The notes: a model not told the origin generated them from the sequence alone. Shown: positions 1-6,884, counted from the stretch's first letter. The stretch is 27,727 nucleotides of DNA from an uncultured Clostridia bacterium (GCA_937919015.1 CALFPN010000182.1:1-27727), one strand, 5' to 3'. Made by a program: numbers and translations.

Positions 1-145
1 TCAGCTCATTCAACACTGTCAGCCAATATTTGCTGCTTTCGTTTTCACCGACCTGAATACCCTCTGCTGACTGGATATCGTATTCCTGCAGGAGTGCTGC
101 AATGATGTTTTGCTTATCCTCGGACATCCTTTTTCTTTTCGCCAT
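1..145 (-). pseudogene. IS256-family (mutator-type) transposase, internally deleted, 5' end
   Basis: The minus strand from 145 reads MAKRKRMSEDKQNIIAALLQ and stays open to the window edge (48 codons). The first about 30 residues match, from memory, the N-terminus of IS256-family transposases common in gut Clostridia. The next residues, VGENESSKYWLTVLNEL, match a segment that normally lies some 150-200 residues further in, within the DDE catalytic domain. The two parts are joined in frame at about residue 31, so the zinc/DNA-binding region and the first catalytic residues appear deleted. A transposase of this form should be inactive. A good AGGAGG (155-160) precedes the ATG. The rest lies outside the window, so further damage cannot be judged. 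Recognition is by recalled family sequence, not by a search. Confidence 0.75.
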
Positions 146-150
146 AAGTA

Positions 151-191
151 AAGGCCTCCTATGATATTTTTGTTCTATCATAGAAGGCCTT
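151..191 (-). promoter_or_regulatory. Hairpin enclosing the transposase ribosome binding site
   Basis: The arms aaggcctcctatgata (151-166) and tatcatagaaggcctt (176-191) pair at 15 of 16 positions around a 9-nt loop. The AGGAGG of the transposase (155-160) lies in one arm. Transcripts entering from outside the element would fold and hide the ribosome binding site, while a transcript starting inside the hairpin would not. Such protection from read-through is known in other insertion sequences (IS10, IS50); its use here is inferred from the fold. Confidence 0.6.
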
Positions 192-346
192 GCCGGTTAT
201 GATTTTACAGAGATTTTTTCACAGGCTCAGAATTCATGGATTTACACCTCATTGGTAATATCCTATCAAAGAAAATGGTAGATTTGCTTATTATGACCAA
301 TATAATGTTAAACTATTTTTTACATCTAAGTGAGGTTTTATAATCA

Positions 347-376
347 TTGACAATAAACGATAATATGTAGTACAAT
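347..376 (+). promoter_or_regulatory. Promoter of the blaI-M56 operon
   Basis: A perfect -35 box TTGACA (347-352) is followed after 18 bp by a -10 box TACAAT (371-376). Transcription should start near 383, about 25 nt before the repressor gene. Both repressor-type dyads sit on or just after this promoter, which fits autoregulation. From about 240 to 345 I see no gene or structure. Confidence 0.65.
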
Positions 377-395
377 AATAACGACAAAATGTAGT
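357..395 (+). promoter_or_regulatory. Two tandem BlaI/MecI-type operator dyads
   Basis: Two 15-bp imperfect dyads, ACGATA-ATA-TGTAGT (357-371) and ACGACA-AAA-TGTAGT (381-395), start exactly 24 bp apart. The TGTAGT half-site resembles the TGTAGTA half-site I recall from the staphylococcal mec operator. The first dyad runs into the -10 box and the second covers the predicted start of transcription up to the ribosome binding site. Binding by the adjacent BlaI homologue would block its own promoter. The left half-sites are weaker: 4 of 6 and 5 of 6 match the complement of the right half. Confidence 0.6.
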
Positions 396-409
396 AAAAG
401 GAGATAATG

Positions 410-787
410 ATGAAAGCGAATATTAGTGATTCTGAAATGAAAGTAATGGAAAAAATTTGGGAACGAGGGGAAATGATTTCGGTTACGGATGTGGTAACTT
501 TGTTAAATGAAGACGGAGAAAGCTGGACACATCAGACAGTCGGAACATTCTTAAAAAGACTGGAAGCGAAAGGAATGGTGTCTGCATCAAAAAGAGGAAA
601 GAGTTTATATTATTTTCCCTTGCTGACCAAAGAGCAGTTTTATGCAAAGGAAGCAGATCAATTTTTACAATCTAAATTTCAAGGGTCTCTAAAAAGTTTT
701 CTAACGGCGTTCTCAAGCGAGAAAAAGTTAAGTGATGATGAGATACAGGATTTGAAGGACTGGTTCGATGGAATTGATCGTAAATAG
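410..787 (+). CDS. blaI: BlaI/MecI/CopY-family winged-helix repressor
   Basis: A 125-residue protein with the pattern of BlaI-type repressors. It opens with ISDSEMKVMEKIWERGE, continues with a helix-turn-helix through WTHQTVGTFLKRLEAKGMV, has a wing around KRGKSLYYFPLL, and ends in a helical dimerisation region (LSDDEIQDLKDWFDG). Family members bind as dimers to TGTA-type dyads and are inactivated by proteolysis triggered by a partner M56 membrane protease, here encoded next with a 20-nt overlap. Two ATGs stand in tandem at 407 and 410; AAGGAG at 398-403 is better spaced (6 nt) from the second, so 410 is chosen. Two dyads upstream suggest autorepression. The usual targets are beta-lactamase or mec genes, but none is nearby, so the symbol marks the family only. 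Confidence 0.85.
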   Translation: MKANISDSEMKVMEKIWERGEMISVTDVVTLLNEDGESWTHQTVGTFLKRLEAKGMVSASKRGKSLYYFPLLTKEQFYAKEADQFLQSKFQGSLKSFLTAFSSEKKLSDDEIQDLKDWFDGIDRK

Positions 788-2153
788 GATTTTTGTATGT
801 GTGCTTTTGCTTTCTATCAGCGGATTTATTTCAAGTAGTATTTATTTGATTTTAGAAAAGAACTTATATAAGTTAACATCAGCAAAGTTCATGGTTTTTA
901 CCAATACTGTGATTTTGTTTTCGTTCGTCATACCATTTTATTATTTGGTCTCTATAATGGATGGCAGTGAAAGCAGTTTTATAGATTATGACTTGGTCGT
1001 TTTTGAGGGACAGAACGCATATAACAATATGGTTGCTAGTGCGAGAGATATATTTCCATATATCGAGTATATAGACAATATTTGGTTGATTGGGATGCTT
1101 ATATTTACAGTAATAAAAACAATGATGTATCTGTATACAATGACACGGATCAAACGAACAAGTTTTATGATCCAAAGTGATGTTTGGGCAAGCACTTTTG
1201 AAAAAATAAGGGGAAAATATACAAAACAAAATGTTTTGTTAATGGGGAGTAATGATACAACAAGCCCCTTTACAGTCGGAATCTTACACAAGTATATTGT
1301 GATTCCGGCGATCATAATAAATGCTTTGGATGAGGAAGAAATAGAGTTTGTATTACGCCATGAATATTATCATGCATCACAAAATGACGTGGGACGAAAA
1401 GTTTTAATGATTGTGTTGAATTGTTTCAACTGGTTTAATCCGTTGTTCTATTTCCTAAAAGACAATCTTTCTACTTGGATGGAAATCTCTTGTGATGAAG
1501 CAGTAACAGAAAGATTTGATGTAAGGCAAAAGAAAAAATATGCGGCTTTGATTATTAAATCATTAGAGTTAGAAAATACACACAATAAAAAAAATCATTT
1601 ATATTGTGTATGTTATGGTGGCAACAACGTCAAGCACTATAAAAGGAGGATTTTAGAAATTATGCGTGAGAAAAAGAAAAATGGGTTACATGGAAAGGTT
1701 TTTGTATCAGCGCTGACAGTATTTTCTCTGACTTGTAGCAATGTGGTTGCGAAAGCAGCGGATATTCCTGTAAATCAATTGTTTTCAGAAAATGTTTCAG
1801 TTGTAAATGCAGATGAGACGGAAGTAGAATTAATGCCAATAGAAGTACAGGACATGTTTTTGGATTTTGAATTCAAAACGCCTGAAGAAAATTTCGAAAT
1901 ATTTACAATTGATACAAGTAAGGATATTACATATGAGATTATTTATGTAAATTCAGAAATTAAGAATATCGACGCAGGCGTTGAGCCTCAGCATATACAT
2001 ACAATAAAAGATGCTGTTATTCAGGTTCATAAAAAACACAGTGATGGATCCTGCACAACAACCTATTATGAAGGAAAACAATGTACTGGCTGTGGGGCCA
2101 CATGGAAAGGCGATGTCATTAAAACTGTAACAGAAAATCCATGTATGCACTAA
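768..2153 (+). CDS. M56-family (BlaR1-like) membrane metalloprotease with a Cys/His-rich tail
   Basis: A 461-aa integral membrane zinc protease. Hydrophobic segments lie near residues 5-29, 42-62, 104-125 and 308-328. The zinc motif HEYYH (198-202) and the second-helix CDEAVTE (E244) are intact, and SPFTVGIL precedes them as in the M56 family. BlaR1/MecR1 end in an extracellular penicillin-binding sensor of about 250 residues. Here the region after the last membrane segment is only about 130 residues. It ends in a compact module with HIH, four cysteines (single, CTGC pair, terminal CMH) and further histidines, which could bind metal or form disulfides. The ligand is therefore probably not a beta-lactam. 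The gene overlaps the repressor by 20 nt, implying coupled translation. Expected role: sense an envelope signal and relieve BlaI repression. The tail's function is unknown. Confidence 0.8.
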   Translation: MELIVNRIFVCVLLLSISGFISSSIYLILEKNLYKLTSAKFMVFTNTVILFSFVIPFYYLVSIMDGSESSFIDYDLVVFEGQNAYNNMVASARDIFPYIEYIDNIWLIGMLIFTVIKTMMYLYTMTRIKRTSFMIQSDVWASTFEKIRGKYTKQNVLLMGSNDTTSPFTVGILHKYIVIPAIIINALDEEEIEFVLRHEYYHASQNDVGRKVLMIVLNCFNWFNPLFYFLKDNLSTWMEISCDEAVTERFDVRQKKKYAALIIKSLELENTHNKKNHLYCVCYGGNNVKHYKRRILEIMREKKKNGLHGKVFVSALTVFSLTCSNVVAKAADIPVNQLFSENVSVVNADETEVELMPIEVQDMFLDFEFKTPEENFEIFTIDTSKDITYEIIYVNSEIKNIDAGVEPQHIHTIKDAVIQVHKKHSDGSCTTTYYEGKQCTGCGATWKGDVIKTVTENPCMH

Positions 2154-2197
2154 CTATAAAATAGGATAGGTTTTATAGAATTGAAGGAGGTGATATT

Positions 2198-2281
2198 ATG
2201 AATCAATTGTTTAAAAGAAGGGAGGGAGAAAATATCCTGCATGAAAAAACAGAAAACGTGCCACCACAACACAGAATCTGA
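2198..2281 (+). CDS. Putative 27-aa peptide with a near-perfect Shine-Dalgarno
   Basis: The ATG at 2198 is preceded by GAAGGAGGTGAT (2183-2194), almost the full complement of the 16S rRNA 3' end with ideal spacing. The peptide is short and hydrophilic: it begins MNQLFKRREGENIL and ends PPQHRI. No signal peptide, cysteine pair or double-glycine leader is visible. It starts 44 nt after the protease gene and is probably on the same transcript. It may be a real small protein, or the surviving start of a gene whose body has been lost. I do not recognise it. Confidence 0.4.
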   Translation: MNQLFKRREGENILHEKTENVPPQHRI

Positions 2282-2402
2282 TTCAAACAGGATATATATA
2301 AGTATAACATAAATTAGTGATGAATGATATAAAAAATTCAACATGCTTAGGTTAATATAGTTCTAAATAATGTGAGGAAAAATTTCTGAAGGAGGTATTT
2401 TT

Positions 2403-2651
2403 ATGAAAAAATTTAGAACATTAATTAGCATGTTTTTGTGTTTAACACTTTCGACACAAATTGTGTTTGCTAATAAATACAAGTAGTGCTGCAAGATGGA
2501 CATTTGATGTATATTTTGGAAAAGGGGCAGTGCGTCCGCAAGCAACGAAAACATTAAAAGTAGATGTAAATTATGAAGTTAATACAAAATAAATAATAAT
2601 ATAGTTGGCACTTTAAAAGCTGATAATTGGTATCAACAAATGAAAGTATAA
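2403..2651 (+). pseudogene. Frameshifted small secreted protein gene
   Basis: A strong ribosome binding site (GAAGGAGG, 2390-2397) precedes an ATG opening a clear signal peptide: MKKFRTLISMFLCLTLSTQI then VFA. The frame stops at 2484-2486. The next frame carries a protein-like stretch from about 2476 (NTSSAARWTFDVYFGKGAV to VNYEVNTK) that stops at 2590. The original frame then resumes near 2592 with NNNIVGTLKADNWYQQMKV and stops at 2649. Three consecutive segments of similar composition in frames 0, +1, 0 indicate two opposite small indels in a former exported protein of about 80 residues or more. Alternatively only the 27-aa signal peptide ORF (2403-2486) is made. A further piece possibly belonging to it lies at 3394-3483. 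The family is not recognised. Confidence 0.55.
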
Positions 2652-2708
2652 TTAAGAACAAACCTAGAAGTCAGTTTTTAGAGCACCATAATTATGATTG
2701 GAGAATAT

Positions 2709-3401
2709 ATGAAAAAAATATTCATTATAATCATTTTTTTAGTGATAAGTTATATCTGTTTGAATGAGATATTTGTTTCTGTGCAAACAAATAAGTTTTC
2801 ATTGGAAGATATAGATGTAACAAGTAAAGAATATCAGGAACTAGAAGATAGAATGTCAGAAGTGGAGGACAATCATCAAGAATTGTATGATACAACAACT
2901 CATTTTTTTTGGGGAGAGGGATATCAATATCAGTGCATAAAAGCAACAGGGGAAAAGGAAGCTTATTTTTATATTCCGTATATTTATGCAGATACATCAG
3001 ATGTTTTAACAAGTAATACAACGGATTGGAGGTATTATTTTGGAATATTAGCTTATAAAGGACAGGGAGAATTGATAGCAACCAAAATAAAAATGCTTGA
3101 TGTTGAATTGAAAAAAGACAAGAATACGGATATTTTATGGCCGGTGCTACCAGAGTTAACAGGAAAAGATACAGAAAATATACAATGTAGTATAAAAGAT
3201 ATGGAATACTTTGAAGCAGAAAATGAATATGTTTTGGAAATGAAAGTGGCAACAAGAGATTCATCAATACAACAAAATCATTCGACACCTCTAAAACTTA
3301 GTGTTATTGGCTCTTTTGAGAAAAAGAAAGTTGGAATATTTCAAAATGATGAGATATTTAAAATGGAGATTGAGATGCAGTATCTTAACAATGTAACATA
3401 A
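2709..3401 (+). CDS. Hypothetical membrane-anchored or secreted protein
   Basis: A 230-aa protein with one N-terminal hydrophobic segment (about residues 3-23, MKKIFIIIIFLVISYICLNE), then a hydrophilic, acidic and aromatic-rich domain likely outside the cell. An ATG at 2694 lies in frame, but the one at 2709 has a GGAGA (2700-2704) before it and gives a proper Lys-Lys signal start, so 2709 is chosen. Base composition is very A/T-rich, as in the rest of this stretch and unlike the genes from 3766 on. The stop falls where another frame begins a protein-like segment (3394-3483), so the C-terminus may be frameshifted. No family is recognised; its place behind a BlaI/M56 pair suggests a cell-envelope role. 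Confidence 0.6.
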   Translation: MKKIFIIIIFLVISYICLNEIFVSVQTNKFSLEDIDVTSKEYQELEDRMSEVEDNHQELYDTTTHFFWGEGYQYQCIKATGEKEAYFYIPYIYADTSDVLTSNTTDWRYYFGILAYKGQGELIATKIKMLDVELKKDKNTDILWPVLPELTGKDTENIQCSIKDMEYFEAENEYVLEMKVATRDSSIQQNHSTPLKLSVIGSFEKKKVGIFQNDEIFKMEIEMQYLNNVT

Positions 3402-3483
3402 CTGCTTCAATTTCTGGAACTACATATTGTAGAAAAGTAGTGGATTATAATACAAGAATTAACTCAAACTCAGTTTTAGCTTA
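3394..3483 (+). pseudogene. Orphan C-terminal-like protein fragment
   Basis: The frame beginning about 3394 reads NITASISGTTYCRKVVDY then NTRINSNSVLA and stops at 3481-3483. It has no start codon or ribosome binding site and overlaps the stop of the preceding gene by a few bases. Its Ser/Thr/Asn-rich, beta-strand-like character resembles that of the secreted pseudogene at 2403-2651. It could be the lost 3' end of that gene or a frameshifted extension of the preceding one. A near-repeat (aacaatgtaacataac) at the junction fits a small insertion. Confidence 0.4.
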
Positions 3484-3497
3484 ATGATGGTGGTTAT

Positions 3498-3773
3498 ATG
3501 GTAAATAACTGGAAACGTTTATGTCTTATTTTGTTAAGCATTGTAATTTTAGAAAGTGTATATATTTTCAAAATTAGATTTGATGAAAGGAGGCTTTCCT
3601 TACAAGCAAATAATTGGAAGAGTTCAGCTGTTTACTATGGTAATTCTGGTAAGGCAGAAGTTCAATTGATTTGGAAATATATAGGGCAGGAAACTTCCCA
3701 TTTATTCAACTATCTAATAAATTTTATTGTTTTCAATCTATTTGTTCTATATAAGGAGGTGCTTTATGACTGA
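3498..3773 (+). CDS. Hypothetical 91-aa membrane protein, possibly truncated
   Basis: The ATG at 3498 follows a weak GGTGG. The N-terminus has one hydrophobic segment (about residues 8-25, LCLILLSIVILESVYIFKI), then a soluble stretch with NNWKSSAVYYGNSGKAEVQL, and a second hydrophobic region near the end (LINFIVFNLFVLY). The last codons overlap the ribosome binding site and start of the following peptidase gene by 8 nt, and this tail looks like chance read-through. The protein may be the N-terminal part of a longer membrane protein cut off near 3690. It is not recognised. Confidence 0.4.
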   Translation: MVNNWKRLCLILLSIVILESVYIFKIRFDERRLSLQANNWKSSAVYYGNSGKAEVQLIWKYIGQETSHLFNYLINFIVFNLFVLYKEVLYD

Positions 3774-6672
3774 ATTAAAACTGAATGAACGATATTACGG
3801 TTTTACATTAGAGGAAATTGAAGAAATCAACGACATACACAGCACTGCCTATCGCTTTTTTCACGAACAGAGCGGGGCACGATTATTATATCTGAAAAAC
3901 AGCGACAATAACAAGGTTTTCAATGTAGCCTTTAAAACGCCACCTTCCGATGACTGTGGTACACCTCATATTTTGGAACATTCCGTTCTTTGTGGTTCCC
4001 GCAAATATGAAGCAAAAGATCCCTTTAATGAATTGGCAAAAGGCTCTATGAACACTTTTCTGAACGCCATGACTTATGCGGATAAGACGATGTATCCCAT
4101 TGCCAGCTGTAACGAAAAGGATTTTCATAATCTAATGGATGTGTATTTGGATGCCGTGTTTTTCCCGAAAATCTATGAAAAGAAGGAGATTTTTCAGCAG
4201 GAAGGCTGGCGTTATCTGTTAAAAGAAGATGGCTTGGATATAACCGGCGTTGTTTATAATGAGATGAAGGGTGCATTGGCAGATCCCGAAAGTCAGTTGA
4301 GCGGCGTGATTTCCCGAGCAATTTTTGGCAAAACCACCTATGGATTTGAATCCGGCGGTGATCCAAAAGCCATTCCCGATCTGACATACGAAAATTTTAT
4401 TAACTTCCATAAAATCTACTATCATCCTTCCAATGCTTATTTTTATTTATACGGAGATCTGGAGCCTCTGGCTTGCTTGCGGCATATCCATGAAGATTAT
4501 CTGTCTCATTTTACAGCCAGTGATACATTACCTGTCATCAAAGAGACAGATTGCTTAGAGAAAGGGATGATCCTTCGTGATTCCTATGCCATTTCCGAAG
4601 AGGATGAGGAAAGCGGTACTTATTTGGCCTATGCACTAAAAGTGGGGAAATGTACAGACCCTGAACGTATTATGGCTCTTCAGATACTGTCTTATGTCCT
4701 TTTAGAAAGCAATGCTTCCCCTCTGAAAAACGCCTTGATGGAAGCAGATGTCTGTGATGAAACCGAAGGTTGGTTTGATTCTTCTACTTACGAGATGGTA
4801 TTCAGTATTATTGGGAAAAATGCTGATCCTGAAAAAATGAATACTTTTATGGAGATTATCAATCAGGAATGTAAACGTCTTGTTTCTGAGGGATTACCGG
4901 AAGACTTGCTGCAAAGTGCGCTGAGGAAATATGATTTCCTGCTAAGAGAAGAAGATTATGGTTCTACACCAAAAGGGCTGATTTACTGCACAAGACTGAT
5001 GAAACGCTGGCTCCATGGGGAAAATCCCTATGATGGTCTCCGTATGCTCAAAACCATGGAAACCTTGAAAAAGGGTAGCAGAGAAAGATATTTTGAGTCA
5101 TTACTGGAATCCGTTTTCTTACAAAATGATGAAAAATGCTATGTGGTTTTCACTCCTGAAAAAGGTAAGAAAAGGAAAGAAGTAGAAGCATTTCAAAAAC
5201 AGTTGGAAGAAAAGTATGTAAAGATGACCGCTGCAGACTTTGACCAAATCAGAATGGATGCAGAAAAATTAGATGTATTTCAGAAGCATGTTGATTCTCC
5301 GGAAGTATTGGCGCAAATTCCATTACTGGAAATTGAGGAAATCGACAGAATGCCTAAAATCACAAGATATTCCAATCTGCAATTTTCTAACGGAAATCCT
5401 TTGCTGCATGTACCTTTGGAAAGCAACAGCATCATATATTTAAAACTATTCTTCGATACATCTACCATTCCGCAGGATCTGATTCCTTATACAGGAATAC
5501 TGGCAGAACTCTTGGGCAAATTAGATACAGAAAAATACAGCTACCATCAATTACCTACTGTAAAAAATCAGATTTTTGGCGGTCTTTCCTTCCATAACAC
5601 TACATTCAACAAGAATGCAGAAGAATATCGTACTTTTCTGTCTGTAAAAATGAAGTTTTTAAAAGGTCAATTGAATGAAGTGTTTGCTGCATTAGAAGAT
5701 ATTCTACTTCATACAAATTTTGGCATAATCGAAAATATGAAAAAAATCATCAAGTCTGCGAAAATAAAAGGGGAGTATGAACTCCAGAATAATCCTCACT
5801 ATTATGCTATTTTCTATAGCGGTAGCAATCTTTTCCCGGCATTGCAAATAGAAGATCAGACCAGCGGTATTCAATACTATCACTTCCTCTGCAATATGGA
5901 TAAGCAGCTGGAAAAAGATGCAGAACCTGTGATTCAAAAATTAAAGGAAGTTGCAGAGATCATTTTCTGCAAACAGAATCTAGAAGCAGCTGTTGGCTGT
6001 GATCTCGAAGATTTCAGTAACATAAAAGCAAAGCTGGAAAGTTTTCCGTTGTTGGAAAAAGAATTTCCTCCTGCTAACTATGATTTCAATCTTTCTCCAC
6101 AGCGAACGGCATTTACCAATACCAGCGAAATCGTCTACAATATAACATCTTTTGATTTTCTGCAGAACGGTATACCATACCATGGAAAGTTTCAGGTTCT
6201 GAGAACGATCATTAATCTGGAATATCTTTGGAATAAAGTTCGTGTGCAAGGTGGTGCCTATGGATGCGGCTGTAAATTCACACAAAACGGCTTTGGTTAT
6301 TTCTATTCTTACAGAGATCCAAACCTGACGGAAACCTACGATATCTATCAGACATTATCTGATGAGATCATCCATTTCAAAGCAGATAAGCGCGAAATGA
6401 CAAAATATATTCTGGGTACAATCAATGAGCTGGATCAGCCCAAAACGGACATGGATCAATTGAATGCAGCCATTGCCAAATTCTATAAAGGCATTTCCGA
6501 TGAATCGCTGATCACGCAACGTCAGGAAATTTTAAATACTACCGATGAAGATATTCGTCAGTGTCAGAATCTGCTCCGTATGATTGATCGAAACAATATT
6601 TGCACCATTGGCAATGAACAGAAAATCAATGAAAATAAGAAAGTATTTGATTTCATCTTTTCTTACACATAA
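3766..6672 (+). CDS. M16C-family zinc metallopeptidase (presequence protease-like)
   Basis: A 968-aa insulinase-superfamily peptidase with two fused M16 halves. The inverted zinc motif HILEH is at 68-72, the distal zinc ligand is E166 in YNEMKGA, and the C-terminal half carries RVQGGAYG, the Arg/Tyr motif that completes the active site in PreP-type enzymes. Length fits the M16C subfamily (about 970). These cytosolic or peripheral clamshell peptidases degrade peptides of roughly 10-65 residues. The frame stays open upstream, but AAGGAGG (3753-3759) fixes the start at 3766. Codon use is less A/T-rich than the accessory genes before it. A strong terminator follows at once, so it is probably monocistronic. 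No clear promoter was found in the A/T-rich DNA ahead of it. Confidence 0.92.
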   Translation: MTELKLNERYYGFTLEEIEEINDIHSTAYRFFHEQSGARLLYLKNSDNNKVFNVAFKTPPSDDCGTPHILEHSVLCGSRKYEAKDPFNELAKGSMNTFLNAMTYADKTMYPIASCNEKDFHNLMDVYLDAVFFPKIYEKKEIFQQEGWRYLLKEDGLDITGVVYNEMKGALADPESQLSGVISRAIFGKTTYGFESGGDPKAIPDLTYENFINFHKIYYHPSNAYFYLYGDLEPLACLRHIHEDYLSHFTASDTLPVIKETDCLEKGMILRDSYAISEEDEESGTYLAYALKVGKCTDPERIMALQILSYVLLESNASPLKNALMEADVCDETEGWFDSSTYEMVFSIIGKNADPEKMNTFMEIINQECKRLVSEGLPEDLLQSALRKYDFLLREEDYGSTPKGLIYCTRLMKRWLHGENPYDGLRMLKTMETLKKGSRERYFESLLESVFLQNDEKCYVVFTPEKGKKRKEVEAFQKQLEEKYVKMTAADFDQIRMDAEKLDVFQKHVDSPEVLAQIPLLEIEEIDRMPKITRYSNLQFSNGNPLLHVPLESNSIIYLKLFFDTSTIPQDLIPYTGILAELLGKLDTEKYSYHQLPTVKNQIFGGLSFHNTTFNKNAEEYRTFLSVKMKFLKGQLNEVFAALEDILLHTNFGIIENMKKIIKSAKIKGEYELQNNPHYYAIFYSGSNLFPALQIEDQTSGIQYYHFLCNMDKQLEKDAEPVIQKLKEVAEIIFCKQNLEAAVGCDLEDFSNIKAKLESFPLLEKEFPPANYDFNLSPQRTAFTNTSEIVYNITSFDFLQNGIPYHGKFQVLRTIINLEYLWNKVRVQGGAYGCGCKFTQNGFGYFYSYRDPNLTETYDIYQTLSDEIIHFKADKREMTKYILGTINELDQPKTDMDQLNAAIAKFYKGISDESLITQRQEILNTTDEDIRQCQNLLRMIDRNNICTIGNEQKINENKKVFDFIFSYT

Positions 6673-6676
6673 ACAA

Positions 6677-6707
6677 AAAAGAACCGAAAAATATTTCGGT
6701 TCTTTTT
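6677..6707 (+). terminator. Rho-independent terminator of the M16C peptidase gene
   Basis: A perfect 13-bp stem aaaagaaccgaaa / tttcggttctttt (6677-6689 and 6694-6706) with a 4-nt AATA loop and a T run, 4 nt after the stop codon. Confidence 0.9.
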
Positions 6708-6793
6708 CGTTTATCTATATTGCTATAGCAAAACTACATAGAAACATCATGTTTGGAGCAATAATACCATAGAAAAGGGGATATCTACATTTA

Positions 6794-6817
6794 TTCGCAA
6801 AACGATACTTTTGCGAA
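6794..6817. repeat. Perfect 9-bp inverted repeat in the 6710-6884 intergenic region
   Basis: ttcgcaaaa (6794-6802) and ttttgcgaa (6809-6817) pair perfectly around a 6-nt loop, cgatac. No T run follows, so it is not a standard terminator. The rest of the interval between the two terminators holds no gene I can support. It could be a protein-binding dyad or a leftover of a mobile element. Confidence 0.35.
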
Positions 6818-6884
6818 GAGTTATAGATTTTCTTATTTAATGTATTTACATAATATTATTATGGTTATCTTCTTCGGCAAATAT

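Larger units (their letters stand above)
1..235 (-). mobile_element. IS256-family insertion sequence remnant, transposase-proximal end
   Basis: The broken transposase start is followed upstream by a hairpin (151-191) and then by a stretch at about 200-235 (gattttacagagatttttt, then cacaggctcag). That stretch resembles the A/T-rich terminal inverted repeat ends of IS256-type elements. The exact outer boundary and any 8-9 bp target duplication cannot be fixed because the other end is outside the window. The right limit of 235 is approximate. Confidence 0.5.

Noticed and set aside
1..240. A CRISPR array or direct repeats near the left edge.
   Set aside because: Only a single inverted repeat is present, and it is explained by the transposase leader hairpin.
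240..345. A short gene or promoter between the IS remnant and the blaI promoter.
   Set aside because: No frame with a ribosome binding site and no convincing paired -35/-10 boxes other than those at 347-376.
410..2153. Beta-lactam resistance regulation (blaI-blaR1 proper).
   Set aside because: The family match is clear, but the sensor domain is missing and no beta-lactamase or mec gene is present, so resistance control should not be inferred.
2731..3288. A 185-codon minus-strand frame opposite the 230-aa hypothetical gene.
   Set aside because: Leu/Tyr-rich shadow in A/T-rich DNA with no ribosome binding site; the plus-strand gene has a signal-like start and GGAGA.
3394..3483. An independent small gene.
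   Set aside because: No start codon or ribosome binding site; it is better read as a remnant.
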